A DNA stretch of 7,194 nucleotides from Dehalococcoidia bacterium UBA1151. GTDB taxonomy: Bacteria; Chloroflexota; Dehalococcoidia; Lucifugimonadales; Lucifugimonadaceae. The stretch lies in contig DBZV01000186.1 of the NCBI GenBank assembly GCA_002311865.1, forward strand, positions 9,029 through 16,222. The letters are read 5' to 3'. Of the stretch, positions 6,784-7,194 are shown piece after piece. The notes under the pieces are model-generated. The model worked only from the letters and a program-made list of their open reading frames with translations, did no database searches and had not been told where the DNA came from. Numbering within the stretch: the stretch's first letter is position 1; every line of letters begins with the position of its first letter. Position numbers and translations under genes: made by a program.

Positions 6784-7083
6784 ATGGAATCCAGAAGGTT
6801 CCCAGAGGCTAAGACCCAGCGGGGGATTACTGGCCTTGAGACCGCGATCATCTTGATCGCATTCGTAGTTGTGGCATCGGTGTTTGCTTTCACCGTGCTT
6901 TCAACGGGCATATTTGCATCAGAGAGAAGCAAAGAGACAGTGTTCGCCGGCATCGAGGAAGCCCAGAGTTCGATTGAGCCGCGTGGCAGCGTCGTTGCTT
7001 ACAAAGGCATCCAGTCCGGCACGACCTCAACCGTGTACAAAATCACTTTTGTTGTGTCTAACGCGATCGCTGGCGAGCCGTGA
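6784..7083 (+). pseudogene. arlB: Second archaellin gene, truncated after codon 99 by an IS3-family insertion
   Basis: The 99 readable residues are a close paralog of the upstream archaellin. The predicted cleavage site is again after G14 (TQRG|ITGLETAI), and residues 14-99 differ at only six positions (55, 58, 71, 84, 87, 90). ATG 6784 is preferred over an in-frame GTG at 6760 because AAGGA (6771-6775) lies 8 nt upstream and the signal peptide then has the same length as in copy 1. The frame ends abruptly after NAIAGEP, where copy 1 continues VDLTPD. The stop TGA (7081-7083) is the first three bases of the insertion sequence. The product would keep the signal peptide and assembly helix but lose the C-terminal 130-odd residues, including the acidic loop and sequons. 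A TATAGT (6751-6756) upstream could be a -10 box, but no matching -35 is evident. The missing 3' part may lie beyond the element. Confidence 0.82.
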
Positions 7084-7194
7084 CCTGCCCCCCAAAAACC
7101 GATCCAACTCTAGAGTTAGAGTTCTGGAAACGGAGAAAAGGGAGATATGGCACGCAGGAAGTACACACCTGAGCAGATCATCAGCAAGTTGCGC
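7081..7194 (+). mobile_element. Left end of an IS3-family insertion sequence (partial)
   Basis: The archaellin homology stops exactly at 7080 and the next bases, TGACCTGCCCCCC, look like the terminal inverted repeat of IS3-family (IS407-type) elements, which commonly begin with TGA. A 12-bp palindrome, AACTCTAGAGTT (7106-7117), lies between the end and the transposase start. OrfA begins 66 nt inside the element. The right end is outside the window, so target duplication and completeness cannot be judged. A 4-bp duplication would be expected for the IS407 type, for example GCCG at 7077-7080. Confidence 0.82.
7147..7194 (+). CDS. IS3-family transposase OrfA, N-terminal fragment (runs off the window)
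   Basis: Sixteen codons are visible, MARRKYTPEQIISKLR, which is the typical opening of IS3-family OrfA proteins: a basic start followed by a [YF]-[TS]-x-E-x-I-[IV]-x-x-L helix that begins the DNA-binding helix-turn-helix. In these elements OrfA is usually about 90-100 residues and a -1 frameshift fuses it to OrfB, which holds the DDE integrase core. Both lie beyond the window edge. The ATG is preceded by a purine-rich stretch with GGAG at 7132-7135 (11 nt) and GGGAG at 7140-7144 (2 nt). The first is the better-placed ribosome site, but neither spacing is ideal. The short length limits certainty, although position inside the element supports the call. Confidence 0.82.
   Translation, partial: MARRKYTPEQIISKLR

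Noticed and set aside
1..7194. tRNA, rRNA or CRISPR array
   Set aside because: No cloverleaf with a T-loop signature, no rRNA-like sequence and no regularly spaced direct repeats were seen.

Overview
The window looks like a chromosomal segment of a bacterium, probably a Chloroflexota member (SAR202/Dehalococcoidia-like is my best guess). Bacterial signs are clear Shine-Dalgarno sites, a NarL/LuxR-type response regulator and an IS3-family element. The archaeal-looking part is two archaellin-type genes with class III signal peptides. Archaellum genes have been reported in Chloroflexota, hence the guess; no rRNA or other phylogenetic marker is present to confirm it.

Region 1 (1-2987, + strand) is a tightly packed run of four genes that reads as one operon. 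It holds the 3' end of a Gfo/Idh/MocA-like oxidoreductase, a complete Gfo/Idh/MocA oxidoreductase starting at TTG, and two tandem paralogous bicupin proteins. The first bicupin keeps all metal ligands in both cupin domains. The second has lost two of the four in its C-terminal cupin (His to Tyr, Glu to Lys). Together they suggest catabolism or modification of a sugar, cyclitol or sugar acid, but the substrate cannot be read from the sequence.

Region 2 (about 3050-4525) has a small HExxH zinc metallopeptidase on + and a UlaG-like metallo-beta-lactamase-fold hydrolase on -, with their 3' ends 12 bp apart. A perfect 10-bp hairpin at 4445-4470 separates the hydrolase from the gene behind it.

Region 3 (4523-7194) starts with a response regulator on - whose C-terminal coding sequence is broken by a one-base deletion. 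A 507-bp gap with inverted repeats follows, then an intact archaellin on + with a strong terminator-like hairpin. A second archaellin copy comes next. It is cut after codon 99 by the left end of an IS3-family insertion sequence, whose first bases supply the TGA stop. The window ends inside the transposase OrfA gene. If the frameshift is real and not a sequencing error, this motility-related locus carries two lesions, a broken regulator and a broken second filament subunit.
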